A DNA stretch of 64,000 bases. Source: Sandaracinus amylolyticus. GTDB lineage: Bacteria; Myxococcota_A; Polyangia; Polyangiales; Sandaracinaceae. Each line of letters opens with the position of its first letter. Within the stretch, counting starts at the first letter, position 1. Positions 35,533 to 44,070 of this stretch are shown piece after piece. The notes under the pieces were generated by a model. It was not told where the DNA came from. It saw nothing but the letters and a program-made list of their open reading frames with translations, and ran no database searches. Location: contig NZ_CP011125.1 in the NCBI RefSeq assembly GCF_000737325.1, positions 4,154,001 through 4,218,000 on the forward strand, given 5' to 3'. Position numbers and translations under genes: made by a program.

Positions 35533-36312
35533 GTGCTCCTCGCGGCGTTCGTGATCGCCGTCGCGTGCGACGTGCCGAACGAGCCCGCACCGGACGGCTC
35601 GGCGCCGCGTGTGATCGCGACCGTTCCCGCGCCCGCAGCCGACGACGTCGATCGGCTGGCGCGGATGCAGGTCGTGTTCGATCGTCCGCTCGCGCCGAGC
35701 AGCGTGAGCGCGGCGAGCGTGCGGGTGGTCTCGGGCGCGCGCGTCGTGCCGATCGCGGTGCACGCGGATCCGACGCTGCCCGGCCTCCGCATCGTGCCGC
35801 AGAGCGAGCTCGATCCCGACGCGCGATGGGAGCTGCGCGTCGAGGGCGTGCGCGATCTCGACGGCGTGGTCGCGCAGCGGCACGTCGTCGTGTTCCGCAC
35901 CGGGCGCGCGGCGAGCGCGCCGCCGGACGAGGTCCCGCCGTGGAGCGAGATCGGTCCGCTGCTCGCGCAGCGCTGCGGCGAGTGCCACGGCGGCGAGGCG
36001 TCGGTGCTCGGGCTCGATCTCGGGAGCGCGGAGGGCGTGCGTTCGACGGCGATCCGCGTCGCGTCGCGACAGACCGGCGAGCGACCGCGCGCCGGCGCCG
36101 TCGTGACCGGGCTCGGCGGGATGACGCGCATCGAGGTGTTCGGGAGCGCGGGGCGGCCCGAGGAGAGCTATCTCGTCTACAAGCTGCTCGGCGACCCGCA
36201 CGTCGCGGGCGAGCGCATGCCGCCCCCGGGCGATGCGGGCGACCACGCGCTCAGCCGCGACGAGATCGCGCGCGTGGCCGCGTGGATCCGAGGCGGCGCG
36301 CCGACGGAATGA
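35533..36312 (+). CDS. Lipoprotein with Ig-like domain and a planctomycete-type cytochrome c motif
   Basis: About 260 residues. It has a lipobox IAVAC, a Big_5/SbsA-like Ig domain (residues 20-125: RMQVVFDRPLAPSSVSAASV) and a single heme motif CGECH (near residue 151) in the pattern IGPLLAQRCGECHGGEAS, then a late MPPPGDAGDHALSRDEIARV typical of Planctomycete cytochrome C domains with Met axial ligand. The GTG at 35533 would leave no basic residues before the hydrophobic core. An in-frame CTG at 35518 adds MTRRA and has GAGGAG 8-10 bases before it, so it is the likely true start. It may exchange electrons with the 13-heme cytochrome. Confidence 0.8.
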   Translation: MLLAAFVIAVACDVPNEPAPDGSAPRVIATVPAPAADDVDRLARMQVVFDRPLAPSSVSAASVRVVSGARVVPIAVHADPTLPGLRIVPQSELDPDARWELRVEGVRDLDGVVAQRHVVVFRTGRAASAPPDEVPPWSEIGPLLAQRCGECHGGEASVLGLDLGSAEGVRSTAIRVASRQTGERPRAGAVVTGLGGMTRIEVFGSAGRPEESYLVYKLLGDPHVAGERMPPPGDAGDHALSRDEIARVAAWIRGGAPTE

Positions 36313-36325
36313 GCGGGCGCGTCGC

Positions 36326-36353
36326 TTGACGCGTCGGCGCGCGCGGCGATAGC
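36326..36353 (+). promoter_or_regulatory. Promoter TTGACG-16 bp-GATAGC of the barrel gene
   Basis: TTGACG (36326-36331) and GATAGC (36348-36353) are 16 bp apart; the -10 lies 11 bases before ATG 36365. It is one of the better near-leaderless examples. Confidence 0.5.
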
Positions 36354-36364
36354 GTCGCGGCCGA

Positions 36365-37384
36365 ATGAGGCTTTGGACGCTTGCGATGGCCGTCGCGATC
36401 GGAGTGCTCGCGATCGGGTCGCGCGCCGAGGCGCAACGGATGGATCTCGCGCTCTCGCGCTTGAGCGTTCCATCCGAAGGCGGCGTGTGCCCGAACGTCG
36501 ACGGCGCGCTCGTCTGTGCCGACGACGACGCGTGGCGCAGGCTCGCGACGCAGTTCGCGGGCGCGCTGATCCCGCCGATCCTGCTGCCGGCGCACACGCG
36601 CGGCATGCGCGGGATCTACTTCGGCGTGGAGTCGTCGATCACCGGGATCGACTCGGGCGCGGACTACTGGGCGCGCGGCACCGAGGGCGACACCGGGACC
36701 GATCGCAATCGCTTCGTCGACGGCGTGCTCGCGTGGTCGCGCTTCAACGTGCGCAAGGGGCTGCCGTTCGGGTTCGAGATCGGGACGAACGTCGGGTTCC
36801 TCGTGAACACGTCGTACTGGGCGCTCGGCGCGGAGGTCCGGTGGTCGCTGCTCGAGGGCCTGCGGGATCGCCATGCGTCGGCGTACTTCCCGTCGCTCTC
36901 GGTGCGTGGCTCGGTGCAGACGCTGCTCGGCGACTCCGAGGTGAACGTGACGGTGCCCGCCGTCGACGTGTCGATCGGCGAGCGCATCATCGTCGCGGAC
37001 ACGGTGGAGATCTCGCCGTACCTCGGCGGTCAGATCGCGTGGGTGTTCGCGGACAGCGAGCTCGTCGATCTGACGCCGGAGGTCGATGCGTTCCGCGAGT
37101 GCGATCCCGATCCGATCCCGCCGGGCGTGGAGGGGCACACCGGGAGCGACGATCCGCCGTACTGCCGCGGGAGCGGCGCGGACTTCAACCACAACGTCGT
37201 GTTCCCGAGCCTGCGCTCGACGCGCGTGCGGCTCTTCGTGGGATCGCAGGTGCGCTACGAGTGGTTCGCGCTGACGGCGGCGTTCGCGTTCGATCTGCTC
37301 GCGCCGAGCGATCTCGACGAGTCGCTGCCGAGCGATCTGCCGCGCCAGTGGCGCGTCGACGTCGGCGCGGGCGTCTCGTACTGA
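36365..37384 (+). CDS. Predicted outer-membrane beta-barrel protein
   Basis: A 339-residue exported protein with signal peptide ending SRAEA, a Cys pair loop (GGVCPNVDGALVCADDD), then alternating hydrophobic strands (RGIYFGVESSITGIDSG, FGFEIGTNVGFLVNTS, VGSQVRYEWFALTAAFAF) and a C-terminal strand ending VGAGVSY with an aromatic last residue, as barrel assembly signals require. A second Cys pair sits in the loop near residue 240-260. It follows the cytochrome lipoprotein by 52 bp but has its own promoter. Probable role: pore or surface protein; substrate unknown. Confidence 0.75.
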   Translation: MRLWTLAMAVAIGVLAIGSRAEAQRMDLALSRLSVPSEGGVCPNVDGALVCADDDAWRRLATQFAGALIPPILLPAHTRGMRGIYFGVESSITGIDSGADYWARGTEGDTGTDRNRFVDGVLAWSRFNVRKGLPFGFEIGTNVGFLVNTSYWALGAEVRWSLLEGLRDRHASAYFPSLSVRGSVQTLLGDSEVNVTVPAVDVSIGERIIVADTVEISPYLGGQIAWVFADSELVDLTPEVDAFRECDPDPIPPGVEGHTGSDDPPYCRGSGADFNHNVVFPSLRSTRVRLFVGSQVRYEWFALTAAFAFDLLAPSDLDESLPSDLPRQWRVDVGAGVSY

Positions 37385-37437
37385 GCGAGCGAACGAACGA
37401 CCGACGACGACCACGTTCACGACCACGATCACGTCGA

Positions 37438-37476
<39 letters not shown>

Positions 37477-37493
37477 CGGTTCGAAAACGCGAA

Positions 37494-37521
37494 AAGGCGC
37501 GGACCCTTCGGCCCGCGCCTT
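37494..37521 (-). terminator. Rho-independent terminator of the alanine dehydrogenase gene
   Basis: A 12-base stem with one mismatch (37494-37505 with 37510-37521) and a four-base loop, followed on the minus strand by TTTTCGCGTTTTCG. It lies 20 bp past the stop at 37542. Confidence 0.75.
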
Positions 37522-37541
37522 CTCTCTCGATCGAGACGCGC

Positions 37542-38651
37542 TCAGAGCACGCGATCGAGCGGCGTGTACTCCACGCCCACGCCCTCGGCGACGGCCTGGT
37601 AGACACACGCGCCGTCCCACACGTTCACGCCGAGCGCGAGCGCGGGGGAGCTCTTGATCGCCTTCACGACGCCCTCGCGCGCGATGCGCTCGGCGTAGGT
37701 GATCGTCACGTTCGTCAGCGCGAACGTGCTCGTCATCGAGACCGCGCCCGGCATGTTCGGGACGCAGTAGTGGATGACGCCGTGGAGCTCGAACGTCGGG
37801 TGGTCGTGCGTCGTCGGGCGGCACGTCGCGATGCATCCGCCCTGGTCGACGGCGACGTCCACCACGACCGAGCCGGGCTTCATCTTCTTGATGAGATCCT
37901 CGTCGACGAGCTTCGGCGCCTTCGCGCCGGCGACGAGCACCGCGCCGATCACGAGGTCCGCGCCCGCGACCGTCTCCTCGATGTTCGTCGGGTTCGAGTA
38001 GAGCGTCTCGATCGACGCGCCGAAGATGTCCTCGAGGTAGCTCATCCGCGTGCCGTCGACGTCGAGCACGGTGACCTGCGCGCCCATGCCGACCGCGATC
38101 TTCGCCGAGTGCGCGCCGACGACGCCGCCGCCGAGCACCACGACGTGACCACGACGCGTGCCGGGCACGCCGCCGAGGAGCAGGCCCTTGCCGCCGCGCT
38201 CCTTCTCGAGGCACGACGCGCCGACCTGCGTCGCCATGCGGCCCGCGACCTCGCTCATCGGGCGGAGCAGCGGGAGCGAGCCGTCGGCGTTCTGCACGGT
38301 CTCGTACGCGATCGCGCGGACCTTCTTCGCCATGAGCTCCTTCGTGAGCTCGGGCAGCGGCGCGAGGTGCAGGTACGTGTAGAGGATGAGCCCCGGACGG
38401 AAGTAGCCGTACTCCTCGGGGAGCGGCTCCTTCACCTTCATGACCATCTCGGCCGACCACGCGTCCGCGGCGGTCGGGACGATGCGCGCGCCGGCGGCCT
38501 CGAAGTCCTTGTCCGCGATGCCCGCGCCGATCCCGGCGCCCTTCTGGATGCGCACCTCGTGCCCGGCGCGGGTGAGCTGGCGAACACCGCCCGGGTTGAT
38601 GCCGACGCGGTACTCGCGAGTCTTGATCTCCGTCGGAACGCCGATGATCAC
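37542..38651 (-). CDS. ald: Alanine dehydrogenase
   Basis: Interconverts L-alanine and pyruvate plus ammonia with NAD. The 369-residue protein starts at GTG 38651 behind an AGGAGG. Hallmarks: MIIGVPTEIKTREYRVGINP at the start, the pyruvate-binding MKVKEPLPEEY, the nucleotide-binding GHVVVLGGGVVGAHSAKIA, VVDVAVDQGG and HYCVPNMPGAVSMTSTFALTN. All are close to typical Ald enzymes, so the call is firm. Its terminator lies just downstream. No LrpA-type regulator gene is adjacent. It stands alone between convergent barrel and divergent anchored-protein genes. Confidence 0.95.
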   Translation of the reverse strand: MIIGVPTEIKTREYRVGINPGGVRQLTRAGHEVRIQKGAGIGAGIADKDFEAAGARIVPTAADAWSAEMVMKVKEPLPEEYGYFRPGLILYTYLHLAPLPELTKELMAKKVRAIAYETVQNADGSLPLLRPMSEVAGRMATQVGASCLEKERGGKGLLLGGVPGTRRGHVVVLGGGVVGAHSAKIAVGMGAQVTVLDVDGTRMSYLEDIFGASIETLYSNPTNIEETVAGADLVIGAVLVAGAKAPKLVDEDLIKKMKPGSVVVDVAVDQGGCIATCRPTTHDHPTFELHGVIHYCVPNMPGAVSMTSTFALTNVTITYAERIAREGVVKAIKSSPALALGVNVWDGACVYQAVAEGVGVEYTPLDRVL

Positions 38652-38874
38652 GGGAGCCTCCTGATGTGAGCGGATCGAGGGCCATCGAGGCCCGTCGTCG
38701 GTGCTTGCTGGTTCGCGGACTGATCGCCGCGAAGTCATGTGGCCGCGAGGGCGGCGGAGCGGCTCTCATCTAGCGCGGGAACTACGCGTATCCACTTGCG
38801 ATCGACCGACGCGACGCGTCAACTCGCGAGCGACCTCACGGCGCGTGGGGCTGGCCCCGCGGATGCGGATCGGG

Positions 38875-38880
38875 TAGAGG
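38875..38880 (+). promoter_or_regulatory. Candidate -10 box (TAGAGG) 7 bp before the start at 38888
   Basis: TAGAGG ends seven bases before GTG 38888, consistent with a leaderless mRNA. No clear -35 is visible. Confidence 0.3.
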
Positions 38881-38887
38881 CGAGCGC

Positions 38888-40015
38888 GTGAAGCAGGACC
38901 CCGCAGGGCGCACCCGAACGTGGGCGTTCGGCGTCCTCGGTGTGCTCGCGGTGGGCGCGCTGATCGCCGTGGTCGCGTACCTCCTGTGGCGCCCCGGCGT
39001 CGAGGGCACGGGTGACCTCGTGCGCTTCCTCGAGGACCGCGGGCGCGTCGCGGTGGTCGGCGCCGACGACCTCGCGCGGCTGCGGCCCGAGGGCACGACG
39101 ATGGTGCGCGCGAGCGAGGTGCCGGGGCTCGACGCGGCGCTCGACGCGAGCGACGAAGCGGCGCTCGCGCGCGTGCTCTCGGAGAGCGGCATCGAAGGGC
39201 TCGTCGCCGACGGCCGCGGCGCGCCGCAGGAAGAGGCCGAAGAGAGCGCGCCGCTGCGCGATCGGCTGCGGGCGTACGACTCGTTCGAGCAGCTGCAGGC
39301 CGTCTATCTCGCGCCGAGCGCCGCGTTCTACGTGCCGCGCACCGGGCTCGTGCTGCACGCGCCGCACGACTTCGCGCTCGCGTACGTCGCGCGCGCGATC
39401 CTCGGCGGCGCGCGACCGCCGCGCGTCCAGAGCTTCCCCGAGCCGCTGCGCCGCATCCGCAACGTCGAGGTGATGGTGATGCTGAAGGACGGAGAGCGTC
39501 CTCGGCTCTGGCGCTCGGCGCGCGGGAGCTCGATCGCGCGCGCGCTCCTCACGGCGTCGATCGTCGCGCGACAGCGCTGGAGCGAGCGCGAGGCCGCGAT
39601 GGGCGGACCGCTCGACGCGCAGCTGCGCACGATGGACGTCGAGGTCTATCTGCTCGACGAGGACGGCTCGCTCGGGAGCCGCGCGCCGGCGTTCGTCGAG
39701 CGCGCGTTCACGCCCGAGCACGGCGTCGCGTTCGATCACCTCGGCACGTGGCGATACCTGCTGCCCGACGCGACGCGCGAGCGCGGTGAGGGCTCGGCGG
39801 TCCGCGCGTACGACGCGCTCTTCGAGGACTCCGACATGGAGCCGGGATCGATCGCGCGCGAGGACGTGCGGCTCTATCGATTGCTCGCGAGGCTGCTCGC
39901 GCGCTCGCCCGCGACCGCGCCGCGATCTGCGCTGGTGCCGAGCCCGTCGCCGCCGCCCACGAGGCCCTCGGCGGGCGCGGAGTTCCCGGTCGCCCCCGCG
40001 CCGATCCTGCCCTGA
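38888..40015 (+). CDS. Membrane-anchored protein of unknown function
   Basis: A 375-residue protein from GTG 38888. A single N-terminal membrane helix (about 12-34, VLGVLAVGALIAVVAYLLW) anchors a large soluble domain, facing the periplasm if the basic N-terminus stays inside. Visible pattern: GRVAVVGADDLARLRPEG, an RNVEVMVMLKDGERPRLW strand and a helix ALLTASIVARQRWSERE, which faintly recalls AMMECR1-like folds but not strongly enough to assign. The C-terminal 40 residues are Pro/Ser-rich and are encoded antisense to the end of the histidine kinase gene (142-bp convergent overlap). Confidence 0.7.
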   Translation: MKQDPAGRTRTWAFGVLGVLAVGALIAVVAYLLWRPGVEGTGDLVRFLEDRGRVAVVGADDLARLRPEGTTMVRASEVPGLDAALDASDEAALARVLSESGIEGLVADGRGAPQEEAEESAPLRDRLRAYDSFEQLQAVYLAPSAAFYVPRTGLVLHAPHDFALAYVARAILGGARPPRVQSFPEPLRRIRNVEVMVMLKDGERPRLWRSARGSSIARALLTASIVARQRWSEREAAMGGPLDAQLRTMDVEVYLLDEDGSLGSRAPAFVERAFTPEHGVAFDHLGTWRYLLPDATRERGEGSAVRAYDALFEDSDMEPGSIAREDVRLYRLLARLLARSPATAPRSALVPSPSPPPTRPSAGAEFPVAPAPILP

Positions 40016-42084
40016 TCGAGCACCGGCAGCGCGCGTCGCTCCTCGACGTGCGCGGGCAGGCGCACCACGAACGTCGTGCCGATGCCCGCGCTCGATCGCA
40101 CCTCGATCAGCCCGCCGGCCGCGCTCACGATGCGCTGCGAGATCGCGAGGCCGAGGCCGGTGCCGCGATCCTTCGTGGTCACGAAGGGCACGAAGAGGTT
40201 CTTCAGGATCTTCTGCGGAATGCCGGGCCCCGTGTCCGCGACGTGGATCTCGACCCAGCGCTCGTCGCCGCGCGACACGCCGCGCGTGCGCACCTCGATG
40301 CGCCCGTGGCCCTCCATCGCCTGCACCGCGTTGAGCGCGAGGTTGATGAGCACCTGGCGCAGCCGCTCGGCGTCGATGCGCACCGGAGGGACCTCCGCGT
40401 CGAGATCGAGCGACGACTCGACGCCCGCGCCGAACTGCGGACCGAGCAGCTGGAGCGTGCGGCGCACCGTCGCGTTCACGTCGATCGGCGTGACGTCGCC
40501 GAGCTGCGAAGGACGCGCGTAGTCGAGGAACGACGACACGACGCGGTTCAGGCGATCGACCTCCTCGACGATGATGTCGAGGAACTCGCGCGCGCCGTCG
40601 TCCATGCGCGTGCTCTCGTCGCGCGGCGCGGGCTCGGCGAGGAACTGCGCGCTCGCCTTGATCGCGCCGAGCGGATTGCGGATCTCGTGCGCGAGGCCGG
40701 CGGCCATCTCGCCGAGCGCCGCGAGGCGATCGCGCTCCTTCATGCGCTGGTAGAGGCGCGAGTTCTCGACCGCGATCGACGCCTGCGCGGCGAGGCCCTT
40801 GAGCAGCTGCACTTCTTCGGGTGAGTACGCGTCGCGGAGGCGCTCGTCGCGGATGCAGATGAGCCCGTAGCTCTCGTCGGGCCCGCGCAGCGCGACCGCG
40901 ACCGAGGCCTGCATCGACTCCATCGTGCCGATGATCTCGGCGAGCGTCTCGGCCTCGCCGTCCTCGCCGAGCTCGCGTCGCTCGTCGAGCTCGCGCTCGA
41001 GGTTCTCGAGCACGAGCGCCTCGTCGCGGCGCATGCGATCGAGGAACGGACGGCCCGGCGCGAGCTCGACGCGTCGCGCGGGCTCGGCCCCGACGTGGCC
41101 CATCAGGTCGTAGCCCTGCCGATCGGCGTCGAGCAGGTAGATCGATCCGTGCGTGAGGCGCCGCGAGCTCTCGAATGCGGTGACCACGCTGCGGACGAGA
41201 TCGTCCTGCGAGAGCACGTTCGCGAGCTGACGCCGGAGGTCGAGCACCATGCGCTCGAAGTCGTGGCGCTCGCGGAAGAAGAGCTGCGAGATCTGCTGCT
41301 CGATCTTCGAGCGCACCGGCTCGGTCAGCAGCATCAGCACGAGCGCGGCGGTGACCGAGTGCAGGAAGAAGTGACCGGGATCGAGCGCGACGAGGACCCA
41401 GAGGATCCCGGCGAGCGAGAAGGCGAGGGTGGTCAGCACGCCGAGGCGCGCGCCGAGCTCGTAGAGATCGAGGATGCGCGAGCTGAGGATCGACTGCGAC
41501 AGCACGTAGAGGAACACGAGGATGAGCACCGTGCCGACCGGCGGGATGTCGAGGCCGACGTAGGGCAGGTACTCGGCGAGCGTGAACACCGCGGCGAACG
41601 TGCCGACGAGCGCGAGGTAGAGCAGGCGCGCGCGATCGAAGCGCGAGCGCGCGCGGCGGCCCGCGCGATAGACGATCACGAGCGCTGCCGCGAGCAGCAC
41701 GAACACGTAGACGAACACCGCGGTGCCGAGCACCAGCGCGCGGTAGAGCGGCGTGAAGATCGCCGCGATCATCCCGATCGCGAGGAAGATCGCGGTGTGA
41801 TTGAGCTGCCCCGATCGTCTCGAGTCGCTCTGCAGGAACGCGCGGAAGAACTGCACCGCCGAGAGCGGCAGCAGCACGGCCCACACGAGGTTGAGCCGCT
41901 CCCAGAACGCACCGCCGCCCTCGAAGCGCGCGAGGAACGTCGTCAGGTACCAGGCACCGACGGTCCCGTCGAAGAGCGCGAACAGCCAGTGCACGCGGCG
42001 CTTGCGCGGCCGCAGGAGCACGACCGCGCTGAGCGCGAAGCAGAGGATCGACGCGACGAGCGAGATCTGGGTCCGGAGATCCAC
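39874..42084 (-). CDS. Multi-pass membrane sensor histidine kinase with GAF domain
   Basis: A 736-residue sensor kinase. Residues about 5-245 hold seven or more membrane helices, then a cytosolic GAF domain (about 285-440, with TAFESSRRLTHGSIYLLDAD). The dimerisation/phosphoacceptor box is LAHEIRNPLGAIK with H466, and the HATPase has N-box NLALNAVQAM, DTGPGIP and GTGLGLAIS. It would autophosphorylate on His in response to a membrane or ligand signal; no response regulator gene is adjacent. The last 60 residues are Gly/Ala-rich and overlap the convergent gene. TACGAT lies nine bases before GTG 42084. Confidence 0.9.
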   Translation of the reverse strand: MDLRTQISLVASILCFALSAVVLLRPRKRRVHWLFALFDGTVGAWYLTTFLARFEGGGAFWERLNLVWAVLLPLSAVQFFRAFLQSDSRRSGQLNHTAIFLAIGMIAAIFTPLYRALVLGTAVFVYVFVLLAAALVIVYRAGRRARSRFDRARLLYLALVGTFAAVFTLAEYLPYVGLDIPPVGTVLILVFLYVLSQSILSSRILDLYELGARLGVLTTLAFSLAGILWVLVALDPGHFFLHSVTAALVLMLLTEPVRSKIEQQISQLFFRERHDFERMVLDLRRQLANVLSQDDLVRSVVTAFESSRRLTHGSIYLLDADRQGYDLMGHVGAEPARRVELAPGRPFLDRMRRDEALVLENLERELDERRELGEDGEAETLAEIIGTMESMQASVAVALRGPDESYGLICIRDERLRDAYSPEEVQLLKGLAAQASIAVENSRLYQRMKERDRLAALGEMAAGLAHEIRNPLGAIKASAQFLAEPAPRDESTRMDDGAREFLDIIVEEVDRLNRVVSSFLDYARPSQLGDVTPIDVNATVRRTLQLLGPQFGAGVESSLDLDAEVPPVRIDAERLRQVLINLALNAVQAMEGHGRIEVRTRGVSRGDERWVEIHVADTGPGIPQKILKNLFVPFVTTKDRGTGLGLAISQRIVSAAGGLIEVRSSAGIGTTFVVRLPAHVEERRALPVLDQGRIGAGATGNSAPAEGLVGGGDGLGTSADRGAVAGERASSLASNR

Positions 42085-42093
42085 GTCGCGCCG

Positions 42094-42099
42094 ATCGTA
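42094..42099 (-). promoter_or_regulatory. Candidate -10 box (TACGAT) 9 bp before the kinase start
   Basis: TACGAT on the minus strand, nine bases before GTG 42084. It is a close match to TATAAT by position and pattern and fits a short-leader transcript. Confidence 0.4.
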
Positions 42100-42130
42100 T
42101 CAGCCGGCTCGGGCCGGCGCTCCCGTGCGA

Positions 42131-43651
42131 TCAGGCAGCTGCGGCGCGGCTCGCACGCTGCGCGAGCATCTCGGAGGCGCGCCACACCACGCCCATGATC
42201 GAGTGCTGCGGGTTCACGCCGAGGTTCGTCGGGAACACGCTCGCGTCCATCACGTAGAGGCGCTCGGCGCCGTGCGCGGCGAGCTCGTCGTCGACGACGC
42301 CGAGCTTCGGATCGCGCGATGCGCACGCGGTGCCGAAGAGGTGCGACGCGACGAGGTGCGCCTGGCTGCGGTGCAGCGGGTGACGCGCGAACGCGTCGAG
42401 CTCGGCCTCGGTGCTGATCGTGTCGGGGAAGCCCGCGACGCCCGGATGGATCTCCTTCGCGCCCGCGGCGAGCATCATGCGGCCCGTGAGCACGAGCGCG
42501 TCGTGCAGCTTCGCGATGTCGCGCTTCGTCGGCTCGTACTTCACGCTGACGCCGCCGCCGCTGGCTCCAGGGAACCAGCGCGCGCGCACGCGACCGAGCG
42601 CCTCCATGCGCACCTGGCCGCCCCACTGCACGTAGTGGCCGAGGTTCGCGAGGCGCTTCGACCAGTCCGCGCCCGCGCCCGGAAGACGCGCCGCGAGCAT
42701 CTCCGCGGGCATCCCGAGCGACTCGAGCTTGTAGCCGCGATCGCGCATCGGGACCTCGTAGCCCTGCGCCGCGCCGAACCCCATGTTCACCGGCTCGTCG
42801 AAGCGCCCGACGAACGCCGCGCCCGGATGCGCCTGGAAGCGCTCGCCGAGCAGCGGATGGCGATACCCGCTGTTCTGCAGCAGCACCGGCGTCCAGATCG
42901 CGCTCGCCGCGACGATCACGCCGCGACGCGCGCGCACCTCGAACGAGCCCACGCGGGCGCGCGTCTTCGGATCGTGCACCGTGCCGCGCACCGCGACCGC
43001 GCGACGTCCTTCGAACACGACGCGCGTCGCGCGACAGCTCGAGTGCAGGCGCGCTCCGTCCGCGATCGCACGCGGGACGTACGAGACGTCCATGCTCTGC
43101 CGCGCGCCGACCGGGCAGCCCTGCAGGCAACGATTGTTGCCCTGACAGCCCTTCGTGTTGCGGTGGATGCGACGCCCCGGAAGGCCGAGCGCCTGCGCGC
43201 CGCGCTCCATGAGCGTGTTGTTGCCGCCGAGCAGCTCGCCCTCGGTCTCGTGCACGCCGAGCTCGTCCTCGATGCGCGCGAAGACGCGCTCCATCTCCGT
43301 CTCGTCCACGAGCTTCTCGAGCCCGAAGCGCTCGCACCAGTCGCGACGCACGTCGTCGGGCAGGCGCCAGATGATCCCCGAGTTGATCGCGGTGCTGCCG
43401 CCGACGACGCGCCCTTGGAGCAGCGGGATCGGATGGATGCCGTCGGTCGTCTGCGAGGCCATGTCGCGCACCGCGACGCTCATCGCGTCGAGCGCCTCGC
43501 GACGTCGATCCGCGAGCGGGATCTCGGGGCCTTCCTCGAGCAGCACGACGTCGAGCCCTGCGTCCGCGAGCACACGCGCTGCCGTCGCGCCGCCCGCGCC
43601 GGTGCCGACGATGACGAAGTCCGCGGCGTCGTCGATGCGTTGCTGCGCCAT
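42131..43651 (-). CDS. GMC-family FAD oxidoreductase
   Basis: A 506-residue flavoprotein that would oxidise an alcohol. The FAD-binding fold is IVGTGAGGATAARVLADAG (from residue 14), followed by GRVVGGSTAINSGI and a C-terminal GMC domain with HLFGTACASRDP and MDASVFPTNLGVNPQHSI. Three close Cys (C169, C175, C179 in KGCQGNNRCLQGCPVGAR) are typical of one bacterial GMC subgroup that includes fatty-alcohol and cholesterol oxidase-like enzymes. It is encoded directly after a small membrane protein (stop and start overlap) and a FadR-type regulator, so a lipid-related substrate is plausible. Confidence 0.88.
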   Translation of the reverse strand: MAQQRIDDAADFVIVGTGAGGATAARVLADAGLDVVLLEEGPEIPLADRRREALDAMSVAVRDMASQTTDGIHPIPLLQGRVVGGSTAINSGIIWRLPDDVRRDWCERFGLEKLVDETEMERVFARIEDELGVHETEGELLGGNNTLMERGAQALGLPGRRIHRNTKGCQGNNRCLQGCPVGARQSMDVSYVPRAIADGARLHSSCRATRVVFEGRRAVAVRGTVHDPKTRARVGSFEVRARRGVIVAASAIWTPVLLQNSGYRHPLLGERFQAHPGAAFVGRFDEPVNMGFGAAQGYEVPMRDRGYKLESLGMPAEMLAARLPGAGADWSKRLANLGHYVQWGGQVRMEALGRVRARWFPGASGGGVSVKYEPTKRDIAKLHDALVLTGRMMLAAGAKEIHPGVAGFPDTISTEAELDAFARHPLHRSQAHLVASHLFGTACASRDPKLGVVDDELAAHGAERLYVMDASVFPTNLGVNPQHSIMGVVWRASEMLAQRASRAAAA

Positions 43652-44070
43652 CACGCCGCCTCCGTCGCGAGCGTCGGCAGACGCAGCTTCGCGGAGCCGA
43701 CCGGACGATCGTAGCCGCTGCGCTCGCGCGCCGCGCTCGACCGGAAGATCGCCATGCACGCGACGATCTTCAGCAGCAGCGTGAGCTCGCGGATCGCGAA
43801 CGAGCGATGCGAGAGCAGCACGTCGAGCGCGCGCGCGCGCTCGGTGATCGAGAGCCGCGCGATCGTCGCGAAGCGCCCCATCGCGAGCAGCGGCGCGAAC
43901 ACGCAGATGACCAGCCCCGCGTACGCGCCGAGCCGACCCTTCGCGCTCATCGTCGACGTGAAGCGCGTCCACGCCGCGCCCCAGTCGATCTCGTCGCCGC
44001 TCTTCACCAGACCGCCCGCGTCGTCCGCGGGCGCGAAGCTCGAGAGCACCAGCGCCGCCCACCCGTTCAT
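43651..44070 (-). CDS. Small membrane protein, partner of the GMC oxidoreductase
   Basis: A 139-residue protein with a hydrophobic segment (about 47-66, LGAYAGLVICVFAPLLAMG) and a second, weaker one (about 98-110, LLLKIVACMAIF). It lies between the regulator gene and the GMC gene and overlaps both (4 bp and 3 bp), so it is made in step with them. In other GMC dehydrogenases a small subunit with a membrane or Tat role accompanies the flavoprotein; this could play that part. No conserved family recognised. Confidence 0.7.
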   Translation of the reverse strand: MNGWAALVLSSFAPADDAGGLVKSGDEIDWGAAWTRFTSTMSAKGRLGAYAGLVICVFAPLLAMGRFATIARLSITERARALDVLLSHRSFAIRELTLLLKIVACMAIFRSSAARERSGYDRPVGSAKLRLPTLATEAA

